NCBI GenBank assembly: GCA_048380335.1
Contig: DBFCCI010000001.1
Span: 1 to 64,000 of the forward strand
DNA from: Lachnospira sp900551945
GTDB lineage: Bacteria; Bacillota; Clostridia; Lachnospirales; Lachnospiraceae
Length of the DNA: 64,000 bases
Direction of reading: 5' to 3'
The translations under genes and the position numbers were made by a program. Under the pieces are notes generated by a model. The model made no database searches, was not told the DNA's origin, and was given only the letters and a program-made list of their open reading frames with translations. Below are positions 45,338 to 54,140 of the stretch, one piece after another; within the stretch, counting starts at the first letter, position 1; each line of letters opens with the position of its first letter.

Positions 45338-46069
45338 ATGATACGATTAATATTAATTGTACTCTACATAATCCTACACGCCATATTTGGTATCATATTA
45401 CTACCGCTGTGTTGGATTGTTGGTAAGATTAATCCTCAAGCCAAAGACAAGCTTTCATTAGGCATAATCAAAGTTACATTTAAAATGATTTTGTTTATCT
45501 CTGGAGTTAAAACCACCGCTATCGGAGTTGAAAACATTCCAACTGATGAACCTGTTCTTTTCATTGGCAATCACAGAGGTTTTTATGACATAATCGTTTC
45601 TTATACATATATGAAACGTCCTACAGGTTACGTTGCTAAAAAAGAAATGAACAAATTTCTCTATGTAAGACGATGGATGAAAAACATTCAATGCCTATTT
45701 CTTGACAGAGAAAATATGAAAGAAGGCTTAAAAACTATTCTTAAAGGAATTGATAATATAAAAAATGGAATTTCTGTATTTATCTTTCCAGAAGGTACAA
45801 GAAATAAATGTGACGGTATACAGCCATTTCACGCAGGAAGCTTTAAATTTGCCGAAAAAACCAACTGTAAGATTATACCTGTAGTACAAAACAACACAGA
45901 CACAGTATTTGAAAGACAACTTCCACGCATAAAAAAGGCACATACTGTAATTGAATTTGGCAAGCCAATAGATATTACACAATTCTCAAGAGAAGAACGC
46001 AAACAAATTCACGAATACACAAGAAATGTTATGATTGAAATGTACGAAAAAAACAAGACTTTAGTGTAG
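45338..46069 (+). CDS. plsC: 1-acyl-sn-glycerol-3-phosphate acyltransferase
   Basis: Membrane-bound enzyme making phosphatidic acid. An N-terminal hydrophobic segment (about 5-28) precedes the acyltransferase domain with the catalytic Hx4D motif (NHRGFYD, near 72-78) and the glycerophosphate motif FPEGTRN (near 148-154). 243 residues is normal. GAAAGGAAAT lies upstream of the ATG. It precedes a small membrane protein gene on the same strand. Confidence 0.93.
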   Translation: MIRLILIVLYIILHAIFGIILLPLCWIVGKINPQAKDKLSLGIIKVTFKMILFISGVKTTAIGVENIPTDEPVLFIGNHRGFYDIIVSYTYMKRPTGYVAKKEMNKFLYVRRWMKNIQCLFLDRENMKEGLKTILKGIDNIKNGISVFIFPEGTRNKCDGIQPFHAGSFKFAEKTNCKIIPVVQNNTDTVFERQLPRIKKAHTVIEFGKPIDITQFSREERKQIHEYTRNVMIEMYEKNKTLV

Positions 46070-46144
46070 TCTTGTACTTTCCAAATTTTTCACACTATGA
46101 TATAATAGATAAATCTTATAAATTATTATTAGGAGGAAATACCA

Positions 46145-46594
46145 ATGCCAGTTTGGGTAACAGTATTATTAGTTATTTTGGCTATATTGCTTGTTGCATT
46201 TATCGCACTTATGATTTTTGGAAACAAGCTCCGTAAAAAGCAGGAAAGCCAGCAAGCACAGATTGACGCAGCAAAGCAAGTCATGTCGATGTTAGTTATT
46301 GATAAAAAGAAAATGAAGCTAAAAGACGCAGGGCTTCCTAAGATGGTTATTGACCAAACACCTAAGTATTTAAGAGGAAGCAAAATGCCAATCGTAAAAG
46401 CTAAGATTGGTCCAAGAGTTATGACTCTTATGGCAGACCCTCAAGTTTTTGACCTTATCCCTACTAAAGCTGAAATTAAAGCCGAAGTAAGTGGTATCTA
46501 CATCACTGGTATTAAGTCTGTAAGAGGTGGCAAGATTGTTACACCTGAAAAGAAACAAAAAGGACTTAAGAAGTTTTTTAACAAGAATAAATAA
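46145..46594 (+). CDS. Conserved small membrane-anchored protein, 149 aa
   Basis: One N-terminal helix (about 4-27), a short coiled segment with Lys/Gln (30-50), then a basic soluble domain (50-149) ending in a Lys-rich tail. I do not recognise a named family. AGGAGGAAA precedes the start. It follows plsC by 75 bases and ends in a terminator, so the two may be co-transcribed. Function unknown. Confidence 0.7.
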   Translation: MPVWVTVLLVILAILLVAFIALMIFGNKLRKKQESQQAQIDAAKQVMSMLVIDKKKMKLKDAGLPKMVIDQTPKYLRGSKMPIVKAKIGPRVMTLMADPQVFDLIPTKAEIKAEVSGIYITGIKSVRGGKIVTPEKKQKGLKKFFNKNK

Positions 46595-46631
46595 ACCAGC
46601 CAACACTTAAATATTATAAGATATTATTAAT

Positions 46632-46671
46632 GACTGTCGTACATAACTAATCTTTGTTCGGCAGTCTTTTC
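46632..46671 (+). terminator. Terminator of the 149-aa protein gene
   Basis: GACTGTCG (46632-46639) pairs with CGGCAGTC, followed by TTTTCTATT. Confidence 0.75.
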
Positions 46672-46762
46672 TATTACAATTACTATTTTTGTATTTTACA
46701 ATAAATTGTGCAGGCAAACTGATATGATATTAAAAACAATTTTTTAAGATAGGAGTTATTTT

Positions 46763-48205
46763 ATGCGTAATTTGACATTATTAACAGATTTATATGAACT
46801 TACAATGATGCAGGGTTATTTTAAAACAGGAAATAACCGTACTGTAATATTTGACGCCTTTCATAGAAAGAACCCTTGTGACGGAGGATATTCTATTTCT
46901 TGCGGTCTTGACCAAGTAATTGACTACATTAACAATCTTCATTTTACAGAAGACGATATAACTTACCTTAGAAGCCTTAATATATTTGATGAAGACTTCC
47001 TTGAATACCTTGCCAACTTCAAATTCACTGGTGATATTTATGCTATTCCAGAAGGTTCAGTAATGTTTCCAAAAGAACCTATCGTAAAAGTTATAGCTCC
47101 TATTATGGAAGCACAGCTTGTTGAAACTGCCATTCTTAACATAATCAACCACCAAAGCCTTATTGCTACAAAGGCAGCTAGAGTGTGTTACGCAGCTCAA
47201 GGTGATGGAATTATGGAATTCGGTCTTAGACGAGCTCAAGGACCTGACGCAGGTATTTATGGAGCAAGGGCAGCAGTTATCGCAGGTTGTATTGGAACAA
47301 GTAATGTATTAGCGGGTCAGATGTTCAACATTCCAGTTAAAGGAACTCATGCACATAGCTGGATTATGAGCTTCCCAGATGAATACACAGCCTTTAAGAC
47401 TTACGCAGACCTTTATCCTAATGCTTGTATTCTTCTTGTTGACACTTACGACACACTCCGCTCTGGTGTACCTAACGCAATAAAGGTATTTACAGAAATG
47501 AGAAATGCGGGCATTGAACTTAAAGGTTATGGAATTAGACTTGACTCTGGTGACTTAGCTTACCTTACTAAGAAAGCTAGAAAAATGCTTGACAATGCAG
47601 GCTTTGAAGATGCTATTATTTCAGCTTCAAGTGACCTTGACGAATACCTTATTGACTCATTAAAGACACAAGGCGCACAGATTACTTCATGGGGTGTTGG
47701 TACTAACCTTATTACTTCAAAAGACAACCCAGCCTTTGGCGGTGTATACAAACTCGCCGCTGTTATGGGTGATGATGGAAAATTTATTCCTAAGATTAAA
47801 GTATCTGAAAATTCCGAAAAGATTACTAATCCGGGAAATAAGACTGTATACAGAGTATATGACACTAATGGTATGATTAAAGCTGACCTTATTACTCTTG
47901 CTGATGAAAAATATGATGAAACAGAACCACTCCTTTTATTTGACCCAATTGAAACATGGAAAAAGACACTCCTTGAACCGGGTGAATATACAATGCGTGA
48001 AATTATGGTTCAAGTATTTAAAAATGGAGAATGTGTATACACAACACCAGAAGTTATGGATATTCAAGCATACTGTAAGAAAGAATTAGCAACAGTATGG
48101 GACGAAACAAAGCGACTTATCAATCCTCAAGAAGTACACGTTGACCTTTCAAAGCCATTATATGATATCAAGCACGAACTTCTTAATAATTATGGAAGAG
48201 ATTAA
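46763..48205 (+). CDS. pncB: Nicotinate phosphoribosyltransferase
   Basis: NAD salvage: converts nicotinate and PRPP to nicotinate mononucleotide with ATP. The opening LTLLTDLYELTMMQGYF, active-site GTHAHSWIMSFPDE (near 195-208) and GYGIRLDSGDL (near 255) are diagnostic. 480 residues, complete. GATAGGAG precedes the ATG. A palindromic repeat at 48345-48395 follows and may terminate the transcript. Confidence 0.96.
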   Translation: MRNLTLLTDLYELTMMQGYFKTGNNRTVIFDAFHRKNPCDGGYSISCGLDQVIDYINNLHFTEDDITYLRSLNIFDEDFLEYLANFKFTGDIYAIPEGSVMFPKEPIVKVIAPIMEAQLVETAILNIINHQSLIATKAARVCYAAQGDGIMEFGLRRAQGPDAGIYGARAAVIAGCIGTSNVLAGQMFNIPVKGTHAHSWIMSFPDEYTAFKTYADLYPNACILLVDTYDTLRSGVPNAIKVFTEMRNAGIELKGYGIRLDSGDLAYLTKKARKMLDNAGFEDAIISASSDLDEYLIDSLKTQGAQITSWGVGTNLITSKDNPAFGGVYKLAAVMGDDGKFIPKIKVSENSEKITNPGNKTVYRVYDTNGMIKADLITLADEKYDETEPLLLFDPIETWKKTLLEPGEYTMREIMVQVFKNGECVYTTPEVMDIQAYCKKELATVWDETKRLINPQEVHVDLSKPLYDIKHELLNNYGRD

Positions 48206-48240
48206 TTTTTGAGTTTTCATATTTTATTTTTAGGTTTTGA

Positions 48241-48345
48241 AGCTAGTAGCATTATATAAGCAAACACACAAATTTTTTAATTTATCACAATAGTCGCTAA
48301 GTTCTTATGCAAGCATGGACTTTCACTAATTGTTCGCAAAAAATA
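48241..48345. repeat. Decayed repeats after pncB
   Basis: AGCTAGTAGCATTATATAAG (48241-48260) matches the left arm of the GAAC/GTTC element at 41384. Then 48283-48345 matches 17095-17150 (GCAAGCATGGACTTTC, TTGTTCGCA). Both look like broken copies. Confidence 0.5.
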
Positions 48346-48395
48346 TGGGCTATCGCATTAATGAAGATTTAATTCTTCTTATTGCGACAGCCCAT
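48345..48395. repeat. Short CTGTYGCAATAAGAAA palindrome (copy 4), likely pncB terminator
   Basis: ATGGGCTATCGCATTAA pairs with TTATTGCGACAGCCCAT across a small inner palindrome (GAAGATTTAATTCTTC). Confidence 0.7.
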
Positions 48396-48490
48396 TTCTA
48401 AATTAAAGGTTCACATTTAAAGTAGTGAAGCACTTAAAATGAATAAAATACTAAAACTTAAAAAATTTGCATACTATAAAATCAACACTC

Positions 48491-49018
48491 TTAAATTTCA
48501 TTCCTATAAGGTATAGATGAAATTGCTCCTTTTCTTGTTACAGCTATTGAAGAAGCTTTTGCACTCATTTCAAGTATATCCTTAACCTCCATATTTTCCA
48601 TTAAGCCTGTAAGAAAATACCCCGTAAATGTATCTCCTGCGGCTGTTGTGTCTACGGCTTCTACCTTAAATATTGGCTGCTTAACAGTTCTATCCTTATC
48701 AGCATATATTGAACCGTCAGAACCTAGAGTAAGTACAATTTTAGCTGATGGATAGCTCTTAAGAAGCTTTTCAATTATAACATCGGGTTCAGTAACACCA
48801 GTTATCTGCGCACCTTCAACTTCATTTAAAATAAATATGCTTATTTTACTCATATCTACAGCTTCTAACTTCTCATTATAAGGCGATGGATTAAGTGCAA
48901 TTGTCATACCATTTTCATATGCCTTATCTACAATGTAGTCAATATTATTAACTTCATTTTGAAGAAGCAATATATCACCCATCCATTGCACGATATATAA
49001 GTCGTTATTTTCTTTCAT
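48491..49018 (-). pseudogene. PfkB/ribokinase-family carbohydrate kinase, C-terminal part
   Basis: The sequence from DILLLQNEVNNIDYIVDKAYENG onward matches the last ~170 residues of ribokinase-like kinases. The catalytic Asp motif is VDTTAAGDTFTGYF. The first ~120 residues, which bind the sugar, are absent. Upstream of about 49025 the DNA is tnpB sequence, so the fragment was joined to tnpB by a deletion. An ATG at 49018 could still be translated (GGAG upstream), but the product would lack the substrate site. The sugar specificity is not recoverable. Confidence 0.8.
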
Positions 49019-49787
49019 TAGTAAAAATGCTCCTACCTCTTTCAGCAAGATTTTTAAGTCCAACTTCACTATCAGAAGTATATGCAATAGTCTGTGTCCC
49101 TATATCACACCCGACTATGCCTTTCCCTAACTTATGTTTTACATTGCCAAATCTATCGTATTTAGGCTTTGCAGTTCCTTCAATAGTAATATGCACATAC
49201 ACTCGCAACTTATTTCTAATCTTTTTACAAACAAAAGTTGCATAACAAGGTATATATGTACTTAAAATATTATCTTTTCTAAAAATATCAACAGCTTGTT
49301 TGTCAATTACATATGGTTGTAATAAATATTTTAAAACACTGTTAACTTCATCATTTTGAAATCTATCTTTCACAAAAATCCCAAATTTCAACTTATTGAA
49401 CTTTAATTGAAGTTTATTTTCTACATTTGAAATTACAATACCTTTATCAAATTGTTTAGCTCTAATATTTGGTAAGTTTTCTCTTTTGGAATAATGAATA
49501 TTATTTCCGTCACTATATAAACATTTTTCTAATGCTCGCCATACAGCTTCCGCTTTTGTTAAAGCAAATATCGAGTTAAGTCCATATTTTTTGCCTATTG
49601 GTATCATAGATGTTCTACAATAATCCCAAGTGACATTGTATTGTTTTTGTAATGAATTAAGTTTATCTGCAATTTCTTTACATTTTTTCTTATCACTACT
49701 ATTAGCATATTTACTATACAATAATTTTAGTTTCCGATATTTCTTCGTTCTAATTAATTGTATGTAATTATTTTTCACTAAAATCAC
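49005..49787 (-). pseudogene. tnpB: TnpB N-terminal two-thirds, joined to a kinase fragment
   Basis: 260-residue frame of an IS200/IS605-type TnpB, from a different subfamily than the copy at the left edge. It reaches the first RuvC motif (IVGCDIGTQTIAY, with its catalytic Asp) and LKNLAERG. Homology stops about at 49025, and the last six residues come from the kinase sequence. The second and third RuvC motifs, the zinc finger and the right end are missing, so it is inactive. The segment 49788-49860 upstream has several TTTTCAC words and may be the left end. Confidence 0.8.
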
Positions 49788-49889
49788 ACTATTATTACAC
49801 TAATTTTCACTATTACTTCACTATTTTTCCATTATTTTTCACTTGCTCTAATTAATATTTTTAAGACTATCTTGACTTAATATTATTTA

Positions 49890-51257
49890 TTAATGCAATA
49901 TATCAACTTTCTTCTTTGCAATTCCCCTTAAAAGAATAAATCCTACTACACAAGATACCAATTCAGTTATAGGAAATGCCCACCAAATTAATGAAATGCT
50001 TGCTTGACCATTTCTAACTAATAATGCAAATACACTTGCAAGTGGCAAGATTATAATTAACTGTCTTAAAAGCGAGATAATAAGCGATTGTATTCCACCG
50101 TCTAATGCTTGGTATATTCCTTGATATGCAACATTAATTCCTGCAAAAATAAAACTAATTGAAACAATTCTCATCGCACTAATAAAATATTCTCTTGACT
50201 GTCCTGCATTAAACAGATTTGCAAATTCTGTTGGAAAAAGCTCTGTAATCATCAAACCTAAAATCATTAATCCAATTGTGTAAATAATGCCATATTTAAT
50301 TCCATCATTAATTCTTTTCTTACTTCCCATTCCATATCCAAATGCAATAATTGGTGTAATCGCATCTCTAAGTCCAAATGCAAGAAATAGCACAAATTGC
50401 TGTACTTTATAAAATAACCCATACGCCGTCTGCGCTGATGGATTGAATTTGAGTATAAGATTTATCACATATACCATAATTGACATAAGTGCTTGCGCAA
50501 TAATTGCTGGAAGACCGATTGAATATATTTGTTTAATAATAGTAACATCGGGCTTCATAAATTTCAAATTATACTCTAATTGCCTATTGAGTTTTAAATT
50601 AAATATAAATAACAACAAGGCTGACACTACTTGACCTATTACTGTTGCGTAAGCCGCACCATTTACTCCCATTTCAGGAAATGGTCCTAATCCATAAATT
50701 AAAATTGGGTCTAAAATAATATTCACAACAGCACCAACAACTTGACCTATTGTTGAATAAAGAGAAAGTCCTGTTGCTTGTAACAATTTTTCAAAAAGTG
50801 AAAAAAATATAATTCCAAATGAAATCACACAACATATTCGCAAATAACTTGTTGCCATTGTAAATACTTCTGTATCTGTTGTCTGTGACGAAATATAAGC
50901 ATTTACTCCAAATATTCCAAACAACAAACACAACACATAAATAATTATGCCTAAAAATAAACTATTCCCTGCAATCTTTGACGCTCTTTTATATTTTTCT
51001 TCTCCCAGTGTCCTTGCAAGAAGTGCATTTGTTCCAACACCTGTTCCAATGCCTAATGCAACTATAAGCATTTGAATAGGAAATACTAACGTAAGAGCAT
51101 TTAATGCAGATTCACTTCCAACTTTCATATTCCCTACAAATGCACTGTCTACAATATTATAAACAGCTTGCAATGCCATTGACAAAATCATAGGTATTCC
51201 CATTTCAATCATAAGTTTCATTACTGGCATATCTTTCATTTTATTACTTTCTGCCAT
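49890..51257 (-). CDS. MATE-family multidrug/cation antiporter
   Basis: Complete 455-residue transporter with 12 helices in two six-helix halves. Typical signatures are PMILSMALQAVYNIVDSAFVG (helix 1; first part PMILSMALQAVYN), GIGTGVGTNALLAR, and LYSTIGQVVGAVVNIILDP-type sequence near 160-180. It exports cationic drugs or metabolites using Na+ or H+. AAAGGAGG precedes the ATG. Its leader carries a strong promoter followed by two tandem terminator-like hairpins (51318-51444), suggesting inducible expression. It is divergent from a second, broken MATE gene. Confidence 0.93.
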   Translation of the reverse strand: MAESNKMKDMPVMKLMIEMGIPMILSMALQAVYNIVDSAFVGNMKVGSESALNALTLVFPIQMLIVALGIGTGVGTNALLARTLGEEKYKRASKIAGNSLFLGIIIYVLCLLFGIFGVNAYISSQTTDTEVFTMATSYLRICCVISFGIIFFSLFEKLLQATGLSLYSTIGQVVGAVVNIILDPILIYGLGPFPEMGVNGAAYATVIGQVVSALLLFIFNLKLNRQLEYNLKFMKPDVTIIKQIYSIGLPAIIAQALMSIMVYVINLILKFNPSAQTAYGLFYKVQQFVLFLAFGLRDAITPIIAFGYGMGSKKRINDGIKYGIIYTIGLMILGLMITELFPTEFANLFNAGQSREYFISAMRIVSISFIFAGINVAYQGIYQALDGGIQSLIISLLRQLIIILPLASVFALLVRNGQASISLIWWAFPITELVSCVVGFILLRGIAKKKVDILH

Positions 51258-51317
51258 TTTTATATCCTCCTTTTTCTGTCCAAAGTAAACTTAATTTTAT
51301 GTACTAAAACATAAAAA

Positions 51318-51366
51318 AGTGTATAGCTATCAGATAAGTTGGACTTACGCGGATAAGCTACACACT
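51318..51366 (-). promoter_or_regulatory. Leader terminator/attenuator hairpin 1 of the MATE gene
   Basis: Minus strand: AGTGTGTAGCT and AGCTATACACT form the stem, followed by TTTTTTATG. The loop contains CGCGTAAGTCCAACTTA. Confidence 0.7.
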
Positions 51367-51384
51367 AAAAATACGGGCATATAT

Positions 51385-51444
51385 AAAATAAAAACGAGTA
51401 ACAAAAAACTGGATTTACGCAGTTAATTGCTACTCGTTTATTTT
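51385..51444 (-). promoter_or_regulatory. Leader terminator/attenuator hairpin 2 of the MATE gene
   Basis: Minus strand: AAATAAACGAGTA and TACTCGTTTTTATTTT arms, ending in a T-rich run. The loop contains AACTGCGTAAATCCAGTT. It starts at about the predicted transcription start. Confidence 0.7.
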
Positions 51445-51448
51445 ACAT

Positions 51449-51477
51449 ATTATATTTGTTATTTGTAAAAAAGTCAA
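51449..51477 (-). promoter_or_regulatory. Promoter of the complete MATE gene
   Basis: Minus strand TTGACT (51477-51472), 17-base spacer, TATAAT (51454-51449): near-consensus sigma-A. Transcription would start near 51442. Confidence 0.8.
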
Positions 51478-51492
51478 TCAAAAAAATTTTTC

Positions 51493-51522
51493 TTGCATTT
51501 TCTATTTGCTTTAGATTATAAT
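51493..51522 (+). promoter_or_regulatory. Promoter of the truncated MATE gene
   Basis: TTGCAT (51493-51498), 18-base spacer, TATAAT (51517-51522). It lies back-to-back with the divergent promoter. Confidence 0.65.
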
Positions 51523-51564
51523 AACAATTATAAAATAATAGTCAAAACAAAAGCCGGCTTTTAA

Positions 51565-51620
51565 AAGCGTGAAATCATGAAGACTTGCTTATCTTCACAG
51601 ATTTCATGCTTATTTTTTTT
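51565..51620 (+). promoter_or_regulatory. Leader terminator of the truncated MATE gene
   Basis: AAGCGTGAAATC (51565-51576) pairs with GATTTCATGCTT (51600-51611), with inner TGAAGA/TCTTCA, then ATTTTTTTT. It lies between the promoter and the start codon, so it should stop most transcripts unless opened. A palindrome AAAAGCCGGCTTTT lies just upstream (51549-51562). Confidence 0.8.
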
Positions 51621-51645
51621 GCAATATTTTAAGGAGGAACTATGA
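51577..51645 (+). CDS. Possible 22-aa leader peptide inside the terminator
   Basis: An ATG in the rising arm of the leader terminator opens a 22-codon frame (MKTCLSSQISCLFFLQYFKE, then EL) that ends at a TGA overlapping the MATE start (ATGA). Translating ribosomes would disrupt the terminator. There is no clear Shine-Dalgarno site before it, so it may be chance. Confidence 0.3.
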   Translation: MKTCLSSQISCLFFLQYFKEEL

Positions 51646-52349
51646 GTAAAAAAAATAAACTGGCAGATATGCCAATTCAATCACTATTGTATACAATGGC
51701 AATTCCATTAATGATGTCTTTGCTTATACAATCACTGTATAATATTGTAGACAGTATCTTTGTAGCAAAACTATCGGAAAATGCTTTAACTGCTGCTTCC
51801 CTTGTATACTCAATCCAATTTCCTATGATTGCTGTTGGGGTAGGAACGGCTGTTGGTCTTAACGCCGTGCTTTCTAGAAAAATCGGAGAAAATAAAACTG
51901 ATGAAGCCTGTCAAGTAGCCACAACTGGACTATTTTTAATGCTTATTACAGCTTTTTTATTTTCTTTTACTGGCATTTTTTTATCTGACACAATTGCTAC
52001 AAAAATGACATCTGAACCAGAGTTACAAGAACTTTGCAAACAATACCTTTCTATTAATCTTGTATATTGTTTTGGTATCTTCTTACAAACTTATGGTCAA
52101 CGTCTATTACAAGCTGTTGGTGACACTGTATTATCTATGTTGTCACTAATTATAGGTGCTATTTTAAATATCATCTTAGACCCTATAATGATTTTTGGTT
52201 TATTTGGTTTTCCTACTATGGGTATTAAAGGCGCAGCTATTGCTACTGTTATCGGTCAAATGGCTGGTGCTATTGCTGCTTTGCTATTTAACCGTTTTAA
52301 GAACCCACTTATTCATATTAAATTTAAAAACTATCATTATATTCAATAA
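51642..52349 (+). pseudogene. MATE-family transporter, N-terminal half only
   Basis: 235 residues with the first six helices of a MATE protein (LADMPIQSLLYTMAIPLMMS, GVGTAVGLNAVLSRKIG, IIGAILNIILDPIMIFG). A normal MATE has about 450 residues in two halves, so this is cut in the middle. The frame ends 12 bases before a CTGTYGCAATAAGAAA palindrome, which suggests that the second half was lost by a repeat-linked deletion or insertion. AAGGAGGAA precedes the ATG. It is not the same protein as its divergent neighbour. Confidence 0.85.
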
Positions 52350-52360
52350 TTATAAATGAG

Positions 52361-52450
52361 CTGTCGCACTAAGAAAATTTTATATAAAACATAGATATTT
52401 AATCAGTAAATAAATCTATATCTTGTATAAATTTCGTTAATGTAACAGCC
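52361..52450. repeat. Palindromic repeat, CTGTYGCAATAAGAAA family (copy 5)
   Basis: About 90 bases, alignable end to end with 17184-17277. Ends GCTGTCGCACTAAGAAAATT and AAATTTCGTTAATGTAACAGC. It directly follows the broken MATE gene. Confidence 0.8.
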
Positions 52451-52494
52451 CCTTAAAACTTAATAATTTATCAATTCTATATAATCACTCAAAA

Positions 52495-53475
52495 TTATAA
52501 AAGACTCTTACGCAACTCTGCCCCGTCTTTTGCACTTAAGTATGCTGGTGCTATATCAAATACTGTCTTACAACCTGTTTGACCTTCTTTGTAAAGACGA
52601 TATGCTGCTCTTGCATAAGCTACAATAACACATGATGTAAATTCTGGATTTGAGTCAAGCTTTAAGCTATACTCAATTACGTGAGTGTTTTCATTGTCCC
52701 AGCCTGTCTTTCCAGAACGGATAACAAAACCACCATGAGGAATACCGCTGTGCTTTTCCTTTAACTCTTCTTCACTAATAAAATGAACTGTTGTGTCATA
52801 ATCAGCAAAGTAATTTGGCATATTCTTAATAGTTTCTTCAACCTTTTTAGCATCTGCGCCTTCTTCTAATACAACAAAGCACTCTCTTGTGTGCTTCTGT
52901 CTTGTTGTAAGCTCTGGGTTTTCACCATTTCTTACAGCTTCAAGAGCTGCTTCAACTGGAATTGTGTATTGCTTTCCATCTTTAACACCTTCAACACGAC
53001 GGATTGCATCTGAATGACCTTGACTTACGCCCTTGCCCCAGAATGTATAGTCCTTTCCATCTGGTAAAATGGCGTTGGCATACATACGGTTTAAAGAGAA
53101 CATTCCAGGATCCCAGCCTACTGAAATAATTCCTATATGACCGCTTTCCTTAGCTGAATTGTCTACATTGTCAAAATGTTCTGGTATTCTTGCATGAGTA
53201 TCAAAACTGTCAACTACATTGAACATTTTAGCATACTTTGGAGTCTGCTCTGGTAAATCAGTTGCACTTCCTCCGCAAAGAATAAGTACGTCAATCTTAT
53301 CCTTCCACTGTTCTATATCATTAACTGAGCAAACTGTTGCTTCTTTTGTTAAAATAGATACACTCTCTGGCGCACGTCTTGTAAATACTGCTACTAACTC
53401 CATATCAGGATTTTGCTTAATAGCGCACTCAACACCTCTACCTAAGTTACCATATCCTAAAATACCAATTCTCAT
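52495..53475 (-). CDS. ddh: meso-diaminopimelate D-dehydrogenase
   Basis: NADPH enzyme making meso-diaminopimelate in one step from tetrahydrodipicolinate, for lysine and peptidoglycan. The Rossmann start RIGILGYGNLGRGVE (2-16) and the family segments GWDPGMFSLNRMYANAILP (near 120) and FWGKGVSQGHSDAIRRVEGV (near 145) are clear. 326 residues is typical. AAGGAG lies upstream. The promoter shares a 24-base word with that of the next gene upstream. Confidence 0.95.
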   Translation of the reverse strand: MRIGILGYGNLGRGVECAIKQNPDMELVAVFTRRAPESVSILTKEATVCSVNDIEQWKDKIDVLILCGGSATDLPEQTPKYAKMFNVVDSFDTHARIPEHFDNVDNSAKESGHIGIISVGWDPGMFSLNRMYANAILPDGKDYTFWGKGVSQGHSDAIRRVEGVKDGKQYTIPVEAALEAVRNGENPELTTRQKHTRECFVVLEEGADAKKVEETIKNMPNYFADYDTTVHFISEEELKEKHSGIPHGGFVIRSGKTGWDNENTHVIEYSLKLDSNPEFTSCVIVAYARAAYRLYKEGQTGCKTVFDIAPAYLSAKDGAELRKSLL

Positions 53476-53510
53476 ATTTATACTCCTTTTTAAGATAAAT
53501 TTATGTCTAA

Positions 53511-53548
53511 ATTTTACTTTTTACAAATAAATATGTCAACTATTTTTC
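53511..53548 (-). promoter_or_regulatory. Promoter of ddh
   Basis: Minus strand TTGACA (53539-53534), 17-base spacer, TAAAAT (53516-53511). The 24 bases 53525-53548, covering the -35 and its flanks, are identical to 54155-54178. Confidence 0.75.
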
Positions 53549-53573
53549 AAATCGCCTTCTTGATAAAAATTAG

Positions 53574-54050
53574 TCAAATGTCTAAAACATAAATAAGGGA
53601 ATTTCTATCTGGAAAAGTATATTTTATCGGTATGTCCTTTAAATCAACCTTATTAAATCCAGCTTTTTCGTAAAATTTATGAGAAGCCTTAGCGACTGAC
53701 GGTGTATCTAAAAGGATATGCTTCACTCCCATTTTCACAGCATATTCTAGTAGCTTTTTATACAAAGCTAGTCCAACTTTTTGTGAACGGTATTCCGCCT
53801 TTACAAAAAATTTCTTCATTACCGCACAGTTATCTTCTTTTATCATCAAGTCAATAGTTCCAATTACTTCGCCATTCTTAATAGCAATCCAAAATTCACC
53901 GCCATCTTTTTGATAACAATTTCTTATATCCTTTAAATCTGGCTGTTCTTCTAACGAAAGATTTATTTTTGACTCATTGTTTTGAATGTCAAGAATGAGC
54001 GAAATAATCTCATCATCGTATTTTCCATTATATGTTTCTATACTTATCAT
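53574..54050 (-). CDS. GNAT-family N-acetyltransferase
   Basis: About 158 residues. GNAT traits: VIGTIDLMIKEDNCAVMKKFFV then the acetyl-CoA loop in EYRSQKVGLALYKKLLEYA, and HKFYEKAGFNKVD near the end. The substrate is unknown. An open frame starts at 54080, but the ATG at 54050 (MISIETYNGKY) has AAGGAG upstream and matches family starts. The promoter resembles that of ddh. Confidence 0.85.
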   Translation of the reverse strand: MISIETYNGKYDDEIISLILDIQNNESKINLSLEEQPDLKDIRNCYQKDGGEFWIAIKNGEVIGTIDLMIKEDNCAVMKKFFVKAEYRSQKVGLALYKKLLEYAVKMGVKHILLDTPSVAKASHKFYEKAGFNKVDLKDIPIKYTFPDRNSLIYVLDI

Positions 54051-54140
54051 ACAATCTCTCAAACTCCTTAATATATGCAAATACTGTTATACTTCTTGTC
54101 TAAATATTAGCAAACATTTTAAAAATAAATTTATTTATGG

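Noticed and set aside
45190..45426. 78-residue frame beginning MYDSSELTCSI
   Set aside because: Shadow of repeat copy B running into plsC in the wrong frame. The similarity to 41426 reflects the DNA repeat, not a protein family.
51385..51444. CRISPR-like repeats in the MATE leader
   Set aside because: Only two related hairpins, with unequal length and T-runs; this fits terminators, not spaced identical repeats. No CRISPR array was seen anywhere in the window.
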